The notes under the pieces are model-generated. The model saw nothing but the letters and a program-made list of their open reading frames with translations, searched no databases and was not told the DNA's origin. Shown one piece after another: positions 35,691 to 45,878 of a stretch of 64,000 nt of DNA. Origin of the DNA: Maribellus maritimus (GTDB taxonomy: Bacteria; Bacteroidota; Bacteroidia; Bacteroidales; Prolixibacteraceae); contig NZ_JAIKLE010000026.1 of the NCBI RefSeq assembly GCF_022267315.1, positions 45,141 to 109,140 of the forward strand, written 5' to 3'. The first letter of the stretch is position 1. Each line of letters opens with the position of its first letter. Made by a program: the position numbers and the translations under genes.

Positions 35691-38192
35691 ATGAACCTAA
35701 CCAATTTCAAAATCGTTCTCCGGCTAATAAAAAAACAGAAACTGCCCAGTCTCTTAAGCATTTTTGTTCTTACGCTTGGAATGACCTCTTTTTTGTTGAT
35801 TTTCTTTTACATTCAGCATGAGAAAAATTTTGACAGGTTATGGAAAGCGCCAGACCAGATTTTCCGGTTGGCACTGAAAAAAACTCTTCCCAATGGAAGT
35901 AAAACTACAAGCGCTACCAACTATCCCGGGCTTTGCAGGGTTTTAGCCGACGAAATCCCGGAAATAGAGTGTGCTACCGGACTGTGGCCTGATGTGGTAA
36001 CCGCATTTACAACTGAACATTTCCTGAAAGATGCCCGGTTCTACTGGAGCGATGCGAATGTTTTTAAAGTATTTAACCGCCCGTTTATTGCCGGCGATGC
36101 AACGAATCCTTTCCCAACAATTCAATCGGCAGTAATTTCCGAAAAGGCAGCCTTAACACTGTTCGGACAAAAAGATCCGCTGAATGAACATTTTAAACTC
36201 AACGAAGGCTGGGAATTTGTTGTTGCAGGTGTATTTGCCGACATCCCTGAAAACAGCCATTTAAAAGCAGACATCCTGATTTCCAGGGAATCACTGTACT
36301 ATTACATAACACATTTCGACAATGCCACTTCAAAACTTAGATTGGAACCCATTACCGGATCTTTGGAACCACCTTCTTCTTCGGGCAGACTTTGGAGAAA
36401 CCCACAGGCTTATACTTATTTCCGGCTGAAAAAGAACGTGAAAATCAGCTCTGTTTCCCAAAAGTTCCCGGCGATTTATAAAAAGTATACCAGCCATTTG
36501 ATTGAAGACGGACAAAAATCTGCGTTTATTCTTCAACCCGTAAAATCGATTCATGCCAACTCCGACTTCGAACAGGAAATTTCTCCCAATACAGATTCAA
36601 AAACCATATCTGCACTTTATATTATTGCTTTCCTGATTTTAGTAATGAGCTGGATAATCTTTGTCAATTTCCAGATAACTCAAATAATTGAACGGGCAAA
36701 AGAAATCGGCCTTAAAAAGGTAGGCGGGGCTTCGTCATCCGGCCTTCTTTCCCAAATAACTCTTCAATCCGTAATGATTAATGCTTTCTCTATTCTGCTG
36801 GCTCTCGGTTTATTTTTTGCCTTACGGGGACAACTTAGCAGGTACGTCGGAATTAACGGACAGTTACCGGTTCATTCAATTTTTCTGCTCAGGTTTATCG
36901 GTCTGTTTATCGCAGGGAGTTTTTTAAGCGGTATCTATCCTGCATTCATTCTTATCTCAAAAAGGACACAAATGCTCCTTTCAAACAGATTTGCCAAAAA
37001 CAACGACGGATTTACGCTGCGTCGCTCCCTTATTGTCTTCCAGTTTGCAGCTTCCATCGGATTGCTTATCGGAACAATTACCATTATCCGGCAGGTTTCT
37101 TTTATGAAAAACAAAGACGTAGGCCTGAAAATAAAACAAACAGCCTATTCTTTTACGCCTATGAGCCTGATAAAAAAAGAGGGTGCCACGCAAAAACTGG
37201 TTTCCTACATGAATGAAATAAATAAACTTCCGGGGATAAAAGCTACTACGGTAAGTTCATGCATTCCCGGGAAAGAGATCAGTTTTCACAGCAATCATAT
37301 TTACCCGGAAGGAAAGCCGGAATTGAAGGGCGATAATTTTGGAATTCTGAACATTGACCACCGTTTTCAGGAAGTATTTGAACCGAAACTATTGGCCGGA
37401 AAAATATTTACAGAAGAAGATTCACCTGAAGGAACAAAACTGGCAATCAACCGGGCAGCCTGTAAAACATGGGGATTTCCTTCACCTGAAGCGGCTGTCG
37501 GAAAATTTGTTGAAGTGGAGGTTAACGATTTTCTAAGTATTCCTAAAAGTACCTTTCAAATCTGTGGAGTAATTGAAGATTTCCATCAGGAGTCGCCACG
37601 AAAAAAAATTGAGCCTCTGCTTTTGATGCATAGTTACAGATGGAAATACGATGTTGGCTATATTACAACACTTTTTGACGGTTCTGCTTTACCTGACGAA
37701 ATGTTATCAGCCCTAAAAAAAGAGTGGGAGAAATTTTTCCCTGTCGACCCCTTTGAAATCAAATTTACAAACGAGAAATACCAGCTTCAAATGAGCGCCG
37801 ATAAAAAACTGGCAGGAATTTTCTCTGTATATACCTTTTTGTCGGTTCTGCTGGCTGTGTTGGGATTGTTTGGGCTTGCCGCCAATTCAATTCAAAAAAG
37901 GACAAAAGAAATTGGAATTCGAAAAGTAAATGGTGCAAAAATTACTGAAGTTATGGCCATGCTAAACGCCGACTTTATAAAGTGGGTAATTTTATCATTT
38001 GTAATTGCAGTCCCTGTTGCCTGGTACACCATGCAAAAATGGCTGGAAAAATTTGCGTCCAAAACAGATATGAGCTGGTGGATTTTTGTACTTGCCGGAT
38101 TGTTAACGCTGGGAATTGCTTTACTAACCGTTTCTTTTCAATCTTACAAAGCCGCAACACGAAATCCGGTAGAAAGTTTGAAATATGAGTAA
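35691..38192 (+). CDS. MacB/FtsX-type ABC transporter permease (double unit), longest copy
   Basis: At 833 aa this is the longest with a secure start. TM1 is at 20-42, TM2 at 306-327, TM3 at 359-378, TM4 at 399-420 (GIYPA turn) and TM5 at 446-466. Core 1 has GQKDPLNE in place of GNENPxGK and an extra loop around 215-235 (ITGSLEPPSSSGRL), which accounts for part of the added length. The unit-1 segment is KEIGLKKVGGASSSG (337-351). Core 2 exits through GVIEDFHQESPRKKI. The tail from 739 is a diverged form: KFASKTDMSWW and ending SFQSYKAATRNPVESLKYE, similar in its SFQS and ESL to the gene before it. A 334-bp gap follows. Confidence 0.9.
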   Translation: MNLTNFKIVLRLIKKQKLPSLLSIFVLTLGMTSFLLIFFYIQHEKNFDRLWKAPDQIFRLALKKTLPNGSKTTSATNYPGLCRVLADEIPEIECATGLWPDVVTAFTTEHFLKDARFYWSDANVFKVFNRPFIAGDATNPFPTIQSAVISEKAALTLFGQKDPLNEHFKLNEGWEFVVAGVFADIPENSHLKADILISRESLYYYITHFDNATSKLRLEPITGSLEPPSSSGRLWRNPQAYTYFRLKKNVKISSVSQKFPAIYKKYTSHLIEDGQKSAFILQPVKSIHANSDFEQEISPNTDSKTISALYIIAFLILVMSWIIFVNFQITQIIERAKEIGLKKVGGASSSGLLSQITLQSVMINAFSILLALGLFFALRGQLSRYVGINGQLPVHSIFLLRFIGLFIAGSFLSGIYPAFILISKRTQMLLSNRFAKNNDGFTLRRSLIVFQFAASIGLLIGTITIIRQVSFMKNKDVGLKIKQTAYSFTPMSLIKKEGATQKLVSYMNEINKLPGIKATTVSSCIPGKEISFHSNHIYPEGKPELKGDNFGILNIDHRFQEVFEPKLLAGKIFTEEDSPEGTKLAINRAACKTWGFPSPEAAVGKFVEVEVNDFLSIPKSTFQICGVIEDFHQESPRKKIEPLLLMHSYRWKYDVGYITTLFDGSALPDEMLSALKKEWEKFFPVDPFEIKFTNEKYQLQMSADKKLAGIFSVYTFLSVLLAVLGLFGLAANSIQKRTKEIGIRKVNGAKITEVMAMLNADFIKWVILSFVIAVPVAWYTMQKWLEKFASKTDMSWWIFVLAGLLTLGIALLTVSFQSYKAATRNPVESLKYE

Positions 38193-38526
38193 GTCTTTAT
38201 TTTGCGTATAAAATTTTAACACAAAGTGTATAATATTTTGACAACTCAAATCCCTCAAAAAGCACAACACGCTGACAATCAACATCGTGCATTTTAGGTA
38301 TTTTATTTGATTCTAAAACATGAGATGTCAACTATAAAATTTAAGAATCATAATCAAGATACCGAAAACAGGAAGATACAAATCTTATTGACGCAGCATT
38401 TTTGTTGGTGGTCGAAAAAGAGAAAATGTAGATTCGTATTGCAATAGCGTCATTGGCAATTTGAAAATTTGAGGTTCTTAAACCATTATACTTGAATGAA
38501 AAATCAACAATTGAATACATATAAAA
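38193..38526. other. 334-bp intergenic region, no gene found
   Basis: I see no credible plus-strand ORF, tRNA or permease relic here. It holds a stretch at 38228-38247 (GTATAATATTTTGACAACTC) that resembles 45947-45967 in another large gap. No full TTTG/TAnnTTTG promoter pair was found; near misses such as CATTTTTG around 38400 lack a partner. It is the largest spacer between permeases, so a transcription start for the gene at 38527 is likely here, but this is inference. Confidence 0.5.
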
Positions 38527-40932
38527 ATGCTTCAACATTATCTGAAACTCATCTTCCGAAACTTTGCCAAACACCGGCGCTTTTTTATAGTAAATATTAT
38601 TGGCCTATCGATTGGAATAGCAACCTTTGCGATGCTTTGGATGCACATTCAATATGAAAAAAGTTACGACAAGTTTTATCCGCAGACTGAAAATTTATAC
38701 CGTATTAGTTACCATGCTTCAAAAGACGGGAAACAGTTAACCAACAGTTGCCGAACACAATCAGCACTGGGGCTTGCGTTGCAGGGCAACCAGGAATTGA
38801 TTGCGGCAAGTTGCAGGGCTTTTTACGAATCATGTTTTATGTACACCGATAATGTTCAAATGTACAACCAGGATGTAGTTTGGGCCGACAGCGCTTTTTT
38901 TACCGTTTTTCAGAATGAAATGGTTTTGGGCGATATTTCAACTGCTGTATCCAATAAATACACTACTGCAATTTCTGATAAAATGGCCCGCATTTATTTT
39001 GGTGATGAAGACCCGGTTGGAAAAATTATTAAACTAAATGAAGGCATCCCGTTTACCGTAACAGCCGTTTTTAAATCTCTTCCAGAAAATACGCACCTGC
39101 ATTACGATTTTGTTGTCAGTTTTTATACGTTGGAAGACTACGGCGTCAAGCGCCAGGGAAACTGGGGAGGAATTTTTGTTTCTACTTATTTCAGAAAAAC
39201 ACCTGCTGCTACGGAAACGGATATTACAAATCTGCTAACAGAAACAGCCGGAAAATACCTGACAAACAACGGGAAAGATGGCCTGCAGGCCGGGTATTCC
39301 ATCATGCCGGTAAAAGACATTTATTTGCAGTCGGATTTGGAAGGTGAATTTGTTCCCCAGGGAAATTCTACCAAAGTGAAATTGTTGCTTGTTGTTGCGA
39401 TATTTATTATCGTTATTGCGTGGACAAATAATATCAATATATCAACAGCCTTGTCGTTTGAACGTGTTAAAGCCTCGGCTATCCGAAAAATTAACGGGGC
39501 CAACAACCGGTCTTTAACGAAATATCATCTGGCAGAGTTGCTTGTGATTAATCTCACGTCCATTCTTTTTTCATTGGTACTTATTCTGCTTGTTTTACCC
39601 CTTTTCAGGTCGTTTGTGGATAACAATATCTCCATCGCTTCTTTTTTACAGCCATGGTTTTGGGTTATGTTTGGAGGCATACTGTTGTCGGGTATGATTT
39701 TTACCGGAACCATTTCGGCGCTGCTGCAATCTTCGTTTAATCCCTTGCAGGTAGTTAACAACAAAATTACCAACTCCGGTGGTTTTGGTTCGGTTCGTTA
39801 CGGATTGACCGTGTTTCAGTTTATGCTAGCTATTGTTCTCATTGGCTCAACGACACTGATATTTAAACAGATCAATTTCCTAAAGAAAAGTAACTTGGGA
39901 ATGAACCCAAGTCAGGTTTTAGTAATGCGGGGCCCGGCAACCAATAATACAACCGGGGAAAGACGTTACCATGAATTTTGCGCTTTCCGAGAAGAGCTCT
40001 TACAATTGCCTTATGTTGAAAAAGTTACAGCCACAATGAACATTCCGGGGCAAACCAACCGGTACAACAACGTAACGGTTAGCCGGAGAGGAAAACAATT
40101 AAATACAACGTTTAATATTTCTTTTTCCGATGAAAACTATTTCGCCACTTACCAGGTTCCGATTCTTGCAGGCCGGAACTTCTATCCCATATTGGCCAGC
40201 GAAAGCAAAAATGTAATTATAAACACAAAAGCGGCTGAAGCCATGGGCTTTGAAGCGGCAGAACGGGCAGTTGGTGAAAAAATTAATATTGGAGACAACG
40301 AGATGGAGATTGTTGGTGTTGCCCAAAATTTTCATCACGAATCGTTGCAAAAAGAGCTGGAACCCTATATTTATCAATTCAGGCATCCACACGAATTTGG
40401 CTATTATCCGGCGCTGGTTAAAACTTCAAATATTCCGGCATTAATGAAGTCGGTAAAACAGGTTTGGGAGAAACATTATCCGCAGGCCCAGGCCGATTTC
40501 TTTTTCCTTGACGGCTATTTTAACAAACAATATTTTTCTTACAAACAGCTTGGGCAGCTGGCCGGAGCAAGTTCTTTGCTGGCAATACTAATTGCATGCC
40601 TTGGACTTTATGCTTTGGTTTCGCATACCGTAAATAAAAAAGTTAAGGAAATCGGTGTGCGCAAAGTAAATGGAGCACGCATATCAGAAATATTGGTCAT
40701 GCTAAACAAAGATTTTGTAAAATGGGTAATCATTGCTTTTGTTTTCGGCACTCCCCTGGCCTGGTATGCCATGAACAGGTGGCTCGAAAACTTTGCTTAT
40801 AAAACCAATTTAAGTTGGTGGATTTTTGCATTGGCCGGAGTTATGGCATTGGGCATCGCATTATTGACTGTGAGTTGGCAAAGTTGGCGGGCCGCAACGA
40901 GGAATCCTGTAGAAGCGCTACGGTACGAGTAA
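38527..40932 (+). CDS. MacB/FtsX-type ABC transporter permease (double unit)
   Basis: The protein is 801 aa with TM1 at 20-42, core 1 motif GDEDPVGK (159-166), TM2 at 283-304, unit-1 segment KASAIRKINGANNRS (315-329), TM3 at 338-358, TM4 at 378-399 and TM5 at 426-446. Core 1 contains three cysteines near 85-105 (SCRTQ, SCRAF, SCFMY), uncommon for the array. Core 2 exits through GVAQNFHHESLQKEL. The tail from 707 has KEIGVRKVNGARIS and FVFGTPLAWY in TM7 and ends with the standard RAATRNPVEALRYE. ATG at 38527 gives a normal leader. It has large gaps on both sides (334 and 225 bp), so it may be transcribed alone. Confidence 0.9.
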   Translation: MLQHYLKLIFRNFAKHRRFFIVNIIGLSIGIATFAMLWMHIQYEKSYDKFYPQTENLYRISYHASKDGKQLTNSCRTQSALGLALQGNQELIAASCRAFYESCFMYTDNVQMYNQDVVWADSAFFTVFQNEMVLGDISTAVSNKYTTAISDKMARIYFGDEDPVGKIIKLNEGIPFTVTAVFKSLPENTHLHYDFVVSFYTLEDYGVKRQGNWGGIFVSTYFRKTPAATETDITNLLTETAGKYLTNNGKDGLQAGYSIMPVKDIYLQSDLEGEFVPQGNSTKVKLLLVVAIFIIVIAWTNNINISTALSFERVKASAIRKINGANNRSLTKYHLAELLVINLTSILFSLVLILLVLPLFRSFVDNNISIASFLQPWFWVMFGGILLSGMIFTGTISALLQSSFNPLQVVNNKITNSGGFGSVRYGLTVFQFMLAIVLIGSTTLIFKQINFLKKSNLGMNPSQVLVMRGPATNNTTGERRYHEFCAFREELLQLPYVEKVTATMNIPGQTNRYNNVTVSRRGKQLNTTFNISFSDENYFATYQVPILAGRNFYPILASESKNVIINTKAAEAMGFEAAERAVGEKINIGDNEMEIVGVAQNFHHESLQKELEPYIYQFRHPHEFGYYPALVKTSNIPALMKSVKQVWEKHYPQAQADFFFLDGYFNKQYFSYKQLGQLAGASSLLAILIACLGLYALVSHTVNKKVKEIGVRKVNGARISEILVMLNKDFVKWVIIAFVFGTPLAWYAMNRWLENFAYKTNLSWWIFALAGVMALGIALLTVSWQSWRAATRNPVEALRYE

Positions 40933-40945
40933 AGCCCCACCCAAC

Positions 40946-40959
40946 CTCCTCGAGGGGAG
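40946..40959. repeat. C/G-rich intergenic hairpin
   Basis: CTCCTCGAGGGGAG is a near-palindrome (one T-G pair) 14 bp after a permease stop, within CCCCACCCAAC...GAGAGCC context. It belongs to the same loose class as the C-rich dyads at 6092 and around the DUF559 gene. Confidence 0.45.
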
Positions 40960-40995
40960 AGCCGGGAACAGCAAAATTGAAAAGATAGAGTTTTG

Positions 40996-41142
40996 ATGAA
41001 ATGCTCAACTGCAATCAATATACGCTGGATCAAATTCTACCTCAAAGAATTAAGGGGATTATTAACCGGCAAAACCGGTGGGTGGTTAAACAAAACACTG
41101 GGAATAAAGCAACTCGGGATTGAAATTTTAAGACATGAATAA
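40996..41142 (+). other. Short ORF with permease-like last residues, possible relic
   Basis: A 48-codon ORF (ATG 40996) occupies much of the 225-bp gap. Its last residues, GIEILRHE-stop, recall the VEALRYE-stop (or VEALRHE in the gene ending 58803) of the permeases, and the stop lies 15 bp before the next permease start, as in intact junctions. The rest (KFYLKELRGLLTGKTGGW) does not resemble the constant tail. It could be a decayed tail, a small peptide gene or chance. Confidence 0.25.
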
Positions 41143-41157
41143 CAAAGACGAACGGAA

Positions 41158-43500
41158 ATGATTAAATATTTTTTAAAACTTGAATGGCGCAATCTAACAC
41201 GGAATAAATACATTTCGATATTAAAAATTACGGGCTTTGTAATCGGACTCTGGGTATTTATGGTAACTGGATATTATGTTTTGCATGAATCCGGTTTCGA
41301 TCATTTCCAAAAGAATGCTGAAAATAAATACTTGCTTGATGCCCGGGATCAGTTTGGCGAGATGTACTTTTCGTTCAGTCTTCCGTATCCATTAACCGAC
41401 TCGTTGCAAAATCGCTACCCGGAAGTGGTTCAAAGTACTTCGTTCGAAATGAGGGAAAATGCGATTTTTATTGGAAACGACGACGGATTTATAAAATCAG
41501 ACAAATCGAAAATGGCTTTTGTAGAGGAAAGTTTCTTCGATTTTTTTGAATCTGATTTTATTATTGGAAGTGTACAAAGCAGCTTTTCGAATCCCAATCC
41601 TTTGATTGTATCGGAAGATGTAGCCAACAAATATTTTAACGGAGCAAATGCCATTGGGAAACCAGTTAGAATCAGTCTGGAAGATAACATTTACGACTTT
41701 GTTGTTACTGCAATTATTCAGAATCCGGCCGACAATTCGAACGTCAATTTTCACTGGATTGGAAGTTTACAGCAGTTTATGAAAACAGCCGGAAAAACAA
41801 ACTATGCTTCTGACTGGGATTTTAAATGCAAAAGTTACGTTCAGCTAAAAAAAGGAATTGCCCCGAATGATTTTACAAAAAAATTGACAGATGAATATGT
41901 AACTCACGCAAAATTGGAACGCGCTCCAACTCTAATTTCCACGCCACTAACCAAAATCCATCTAACCAGCGATGTACAACGGCGAATTCGAATTTTTTCT
42001 GCACTGGGAATTCTGATTCTTATTATTTCAATTGTAAATTATGTCTTATTGTCAACGGTTGAAAAAACGCAGCAAATGCGCTACCTGGGTATTGAAAAGA
42101 TTTCGGGCGCACGGAGATCTGATTTCTTCCAAAAGAATATTGCGTCCGTCCTGCTTTATTCTATTGTCTCGTTTCTAATTACCGTAGGATTGTTTGTACT
42201 TTCAAAACCCTATTTCAAAAACTTTTTTGAAGGTTCATTTTCTTCTGATTTAAATGTTACGACCATTGTATTGACATTGCTTGCAACTGTTTTTTCCATT
42301 GTTTTTTTGTCAGCCTTTATCAATCAAATCATCAACGGAAGCCAAAAGCCACTCGATATTTTAAAAAACAAATTCAGCAAAGGAATAACCGGGAAGATTA
42401 TTTTCAACTCCTTGCTGACTTTTCAACTTGCAGCATTTATAACCCTGATCTCTTGTTCGGTTTTTGTACAAAAACAATTGTCCTTTATGCAAAAAAGCAA
42501 ACTGGGTTTTAATCAGGAATCGCTGATTACAGTGAAAATAGCTCCGGAAGACATAAAGAACTACCCCACTTTTAAAAACGAACTTTTACGAAACTCTTCA
42601 ATTTTGGATGTTTCCGGGACAAGCGCTCCCCCACTTTCCGACCGACGAAATATTTTTGGTTTTGTATCAAAAGACAGTTTAGGAAACGAAACAATAAAAG
42701 TAGTTGACTACGTGAGTGTTGATCGCGATTTTTTCAAAACGCTGGAACTAAAATTTAAAGAAGGCACAACCTTCCCTGAGTTTGCTGAAGGATATTGTGT
42801 GGTAAATCAAACTTTTATCGAGGAAAGGGAAATTAAAGATCCTTGGGGTGAAAGCGTTGAACTTGGAGGAAATAAATATAAAATCTGTGGAATAATGGAA
42901 GACTTTCACAGCCAGTCGATGCGCTCTAAAATTGAACCGTTTGTTGTTTTTCTGGATCCGGGCCAGATAACTCACTCCATTCTACGTTTTAAAGGGAGCC
43001 CGCTTGAAACAGTTGCGCTTTTAAAAAATGCTGCCAACCAGTATTTCCCAAATACCGTATTCGAATACGAGTTTATGGATACAAAAATTAAATCGTTATA
43101 CAAAACAGAAGCGCGTTTTGGGAATACCATTAAAATCCTGACTTTCTTATCAGTACTTATTGCTGTTTTAGGCCTTCTTGGATTGGCCTATTTTTCATCA
43201 CTGGTTAAAATTAAAGAAATCGGCATAAGAAAAGTAAACGGTGCCAGGATATCAGAAATACTGGCAATGCTCAATAAGGATTTTGTGAAATGGGTAGTGA
43301 TTGCATTTGTTATTGCTACACCAATTGCGTACTTCGCCATGACCAAATGGTTGGAAAGTTTTGCCTACAAAACCAGTTTAAGCTGGTGGATATTTGCTTT
43401 AGCCGGGGTATTGGCATTGGGAATCGCATTACTAACTGTGAGTTGGCAGAGTTGGAAGGCAGCTGCGAGAAATCCGGTAGAAGCCCTACGATATGAGTAA
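41158..43500 (+). CDS. MacB/FtsX-type ABC transporter permease (double unit)
   Basis: The protein is 780 aa with TM1 at 19-42, core 1 (motif NGANAIGK, 161-168), TM2 at 278-297, unit-1 segment RYLGIEKISGARRSD (308-322), TM3 at 330-348, TM4 at 367-389 and TM5 at 416-437. TM4 ends without the usual YPA turn (FINQIING). Core 2 is short and exits through GIMEDFHSQSMRSKI. The constant tail starts at 686 (KEIGIRKVNGARIS) and is typical apart from ESFAYK, ending KAAARNPVEALRYE. The next permease is 23 bp downstream, so the two probably form a pair on one transcript. Confidence 0.9.
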   Translation: MIKYFLKLEWRNLTRNKYISILKITGFVIGLWVFMVTGYYVLHESGFDHFQKNAENKYLLDARDQFGEMYFSFSLPYPLTDSLQNRYPEVVQSTSFEMRENAIFIGNDDGFIKSDKSKMAFVEESFFDFFESDFIIGSVQSSFSNPNPLIVSEDVANKYFNGANAIGKPVRISLEDNIYDFVVTAIIQNPADNSNVNFHWIGSLQQFMKTAGKTNYASDWDFKCKSYVQLKKGIAPNDFTKKLTDEYVTHAKLERAPTLISTPLTKIHLTSDVQRRIRIFSALGILILIISIVNYVLLSTVEKTQQMRYLGIEKISGARRSDFFQKNIASVLLYSIVSFLITVGLFVLSKPYFKNFFEGSFSSDLNVTTIVLTLLATVFSIVFLSAFINQIINGSQKPLDILKNKFSKGITGKIIFNSLLTFQLAAFITLISCSVFVQKQLSFMQKSKLGFNQESLITVKIAPEDIKNYPTFKNELLRNSSILDVSGTSAPPLSDRRNIFGFVSKDSLGNETIKVVDYVSVDRDFFKTLELKFKEGTTFPEFAEGYCVVNQTFIEEREIKDPWGESVELGGNKYKICGIMEDFHSQSMRSKIEPFVVFLDPGQITHSILRFKGSPLETVALLKNAANQYFPNTVFEYEFMDTKIKSLYKTEARFGNTIKILTFLSVLIAVLGLLGLAYFSSLVKIKEIGIRKVNGARISEILAMLNKDFVKWVVIAFVIATPIAYFAMTKWLESFAYKTSLSWWIFALAGVLALGIALLTVSWQSWKAAARNPVEALRYE

Positions 43501-43523
43501 AAAGCATTTAACAACCAGAGAAA

Positions 43524-45878
43524 ATGAAAAACACAATCAAACTTATCCTTCGGAACCTGTTGCGAAAACCAGTAACAGCAGGTATTAACCTGCTCGGGCT
43601 TTCGGTGAGCCTTGCATTGGTTATCATTCTGTCGGCTTACTCATACAGCGAATTTACAACAGACAGATTTCACAAAAATCATGAGAATATTTATCTCATA
43701 CAGCCGGGGAAAAACTGGTTCTTCACTCCGGCGATTTTAAAACCGACCATTGAAGCCAACGTTGCCGGAGTAAAAAAATCCATCCGGATGAGAGATAAGT
43801 GGAATCCTCCTGTTTACCAAGTCGAAAACGAAGATCCTGTTGAATCGGACTTGATATTTTCTGATAGTAATTTTTTTGAACTGTTTGATTATACAGTATT
43901 AGAAGGCGACCTTAAAACTGCCCTCGATGCGCCAATGTCGGTGGTACTCTCAAAGAAACTGGCAATGCGTTTGTTTGCAGATGAACCCGCTGTTGGAAAA
44001 ACAGTTAAACTAGATAACAAGCATTTTCTTACCGTAACTGCCGTATTAAAAGAGCAGCCTTCCAATACATTGTTCTTATTCAACTCAATAGCCAATATTG
44101 AAACCATGAAACGGGTACAGTCTGACGATGAAAGAGATTTTACCACCTGGGGATGGAACAACTACCAAACATTTCTATTATTAGACGATAAAGTAAATCC
44201 TTCTTCTGTACAAAATCAGGTTATTAAATTATTTCCGGAAGAAGAAAAAAAGGAAGTTGTCGATTTAAACCTGGTTCCGTTAGATAATATCTATTTTTCT
44301 GCTCACGACGATTATCTCACGTTCATAAAAAGCGGCAATAAAACACAGGTAATTTTACTTTCTGTTGTGGCCTTTCTGATTTTAGTAGTGGCTCTGGTCA
44401 ATTTCATCAATATTTCTACCACACAATGGAGAGACCAAATAAAACAAACCGGAATCTTAAAAGTTATCGGGGCAAAACGTATAGAGATAATGTTAAAAAT
44501 GCTCTTCGAAACGTTTCTGCAATTCTCCTTTGCGTTCCTGGTTGCTTGTCTGATTACAACCATTGTTACTCCGATACTTGCCCATGAAACAACCATAACA
44601 TTTAACCCGCAAATCATTTATTCCGGTGAATTTTTAATTATCTCCCTGGTTTGTATCTTTGTTCTTAGTCTTTTTTGCAGCATTGTGCCTGCATTTCGAA
44701 TTGCTTCTTCCGAAACCCTCATTAACCTCAAAAAGAAAATCGTTTTCAAACACACAAAAACATTTGGTAAAGGAACACTGGTTTCTGCACAATTTGTCGT
44801 CGCCATTATCCTGATTCTCTTTACCATTTTAATTCAAAAACAAGTTGATTTCGGAAGCAGCAATCTGGGAATGAACCAGGAAAATATTGTCGGAATAGAA
44901 TTGACAGACCAGTTGGCAAGTAAAAAAGATGTTCTGAAAGACGAATTGCTTGCGCAGGCAAACATTGAAGAGGTAATATTCACGCAATATTACCCGGGAA
45001 AAATGAATTCGGGCTGGGGACTTGAACTTCAGCAAAACAGTGAGAAGAAACAAGTAGAATTCAGGACGTTCAGCGCCGATGCCGGTTTCTTCGATATTAT
45101 GGGATTACAACTTTTGAAAGGACGATTTTATTCTGACAATTTAGAAACAGATAAACATAAAGTAATTGTAAACGAACAATTCTGCCGGGAATACGGAATC
45201 ACAGATCCCATAGGAGCAATTATGCCCAGATATAAAGGACCAGACTACGAAATCGTTGGCCTTGTAAAAAATTTTCACTTCCGCCCAGTAAATGAACCGA
45301 TTGCGCCGCTGGTAATTCGGAATGACAATTACGCTTCAATTGCGCTGATAAAATTAAAAACCGAAAACTTTAAAGCACTTCGAAATACATTTGAAAATAT
45401 TCAATCGATGGCCGCAGAATTATCCCCTTCTTTTCCTGTAAAAGTTTCATTTTTCAGCCAGGCGGTTGAACATTTGTACCAGGAAGAAGTGAAATTCAGA
45501 AAGGCATTTACGCTATTTGCTGTTTGCGCTATTGTCATAAGTTGTATGGGAATTTTAGCCATGTCGATGTTTGCCGCCCAGAATAGAATCAAAGAAATCG
45601 GTATCCGCAAAGTCAACGGCGCCAAAATCTCTGAAATACTCACAATGCTCAATAAAGACTTTGTAAGATGGGTAGTAATTGCATTTGTTGTAGCAACTCC
45701 AATTTCATATTACAGCATGAATAAATGGCTTGAAAACTTTGCCTATAAAACCAACCTGAGTTGGTGGATATTTGCACTGGCAGGAGTGCTGGTATTGGGA
45801 ATTGCACTCTTAACAGTAAGTTGGCAGAGTTGGAAGGCAGCCACGCAGAATCCTGTTGAAGCTCTACGTTATGAGTAA
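43524..45878 (+). CDS. MacB/FtsX-type ABC transporter permease (double unit)
   Basis: The protein is 784 aa with TM1 at 19-41, TM2 at 274-296, unit-1 segment KQTGILKVIGAKRIE (307-321), TM3 at 329-349, TM4 at 368-390 (SIVPA turn) and TM5 at 415-437. Core 1 is compact, with ADEPAVGK in place of GNENPxGK, and its opening TTDRFHKNHENIY resembles the gene at 22290. Core 2 has YYPGKMNSGWG and exits through GLVKNFHFRPVNEPI. The constant tail starts at 690 and ends KAATQNPVEALRYE with Q for the common R/K. A 224-bp gap follows, so it probably closes a transcription unit. Confidence 0.9.
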   Translation: MKNTIKLILRNLLRKPVTAGINLLGLSVSLALVIILSAYSYSEFTTDRFHKNHENIYLIQPGKNWFFTPAILKPTIEANVAGVKKSIRMRDKWNPPVYQVENEDPVESDLIFSDSNFFELFDYTVLEGDLKTALDAPMSVVLSKKLAMRLFADEPAVGKTVKLDNKHFLTVTAVLKEQPSNTLFLFNSIANIETMKRVQSDDERDFTTWGWNNYQTFLLLDDKVNPSSVQNQVIKLFPEEEKKEVVDLNLVPLDNIYFSAHDDYLTFIKSGNKTQVILLSVVAFLILVVALVNFINISTTQWRDQIKQTGILKVIGAKRIEIMLKMLFETFLQFSFAFLVACLITTIVTPILAHETTITFNPQIIYSGEFLIISLVCIFVLSLFCSIVPAFRIASSETLINLKKKIVFKHTKTFGKGTLVSAQFVVAIILILFTILIQKQVDFGSSNLGMNQENIVGIELTDQLASKKDVLKDELLAQANIEEVIFTQYYPGKMNSGWGLELQQNSEKKQVEFRTFSADAGFFDIMGLQLLKGRFYSDNLETDKHKVIVNEQFCREYGITDPIGAIMPRYKGPDYEIVGLVKNFHFRPVNEPIAPLVIRNDNYASIALIKLKTENFKALRNTFENIQSMAAELSPSFPVKVSFFSQAVEHLYQEEVKFRKAFTLFAVCAIVISCMGILAMSMFAAQNRIKEIGIRKVNGAKISEILTMLNKDFVRWVVIAFVVATPISYYSMNKWLENFAYKTNLSWWIFALAGVLVLGIALLTVSWQSWKAATQNPVEALRYE

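Noticed and set aside
38341..38574. 77-codon minus-strand ORF in the 334-bp gap
   Set aside because: It overlaps the first 16 codons of the permease at 38527, has no recognisable motif, and no promoter is seen for it.
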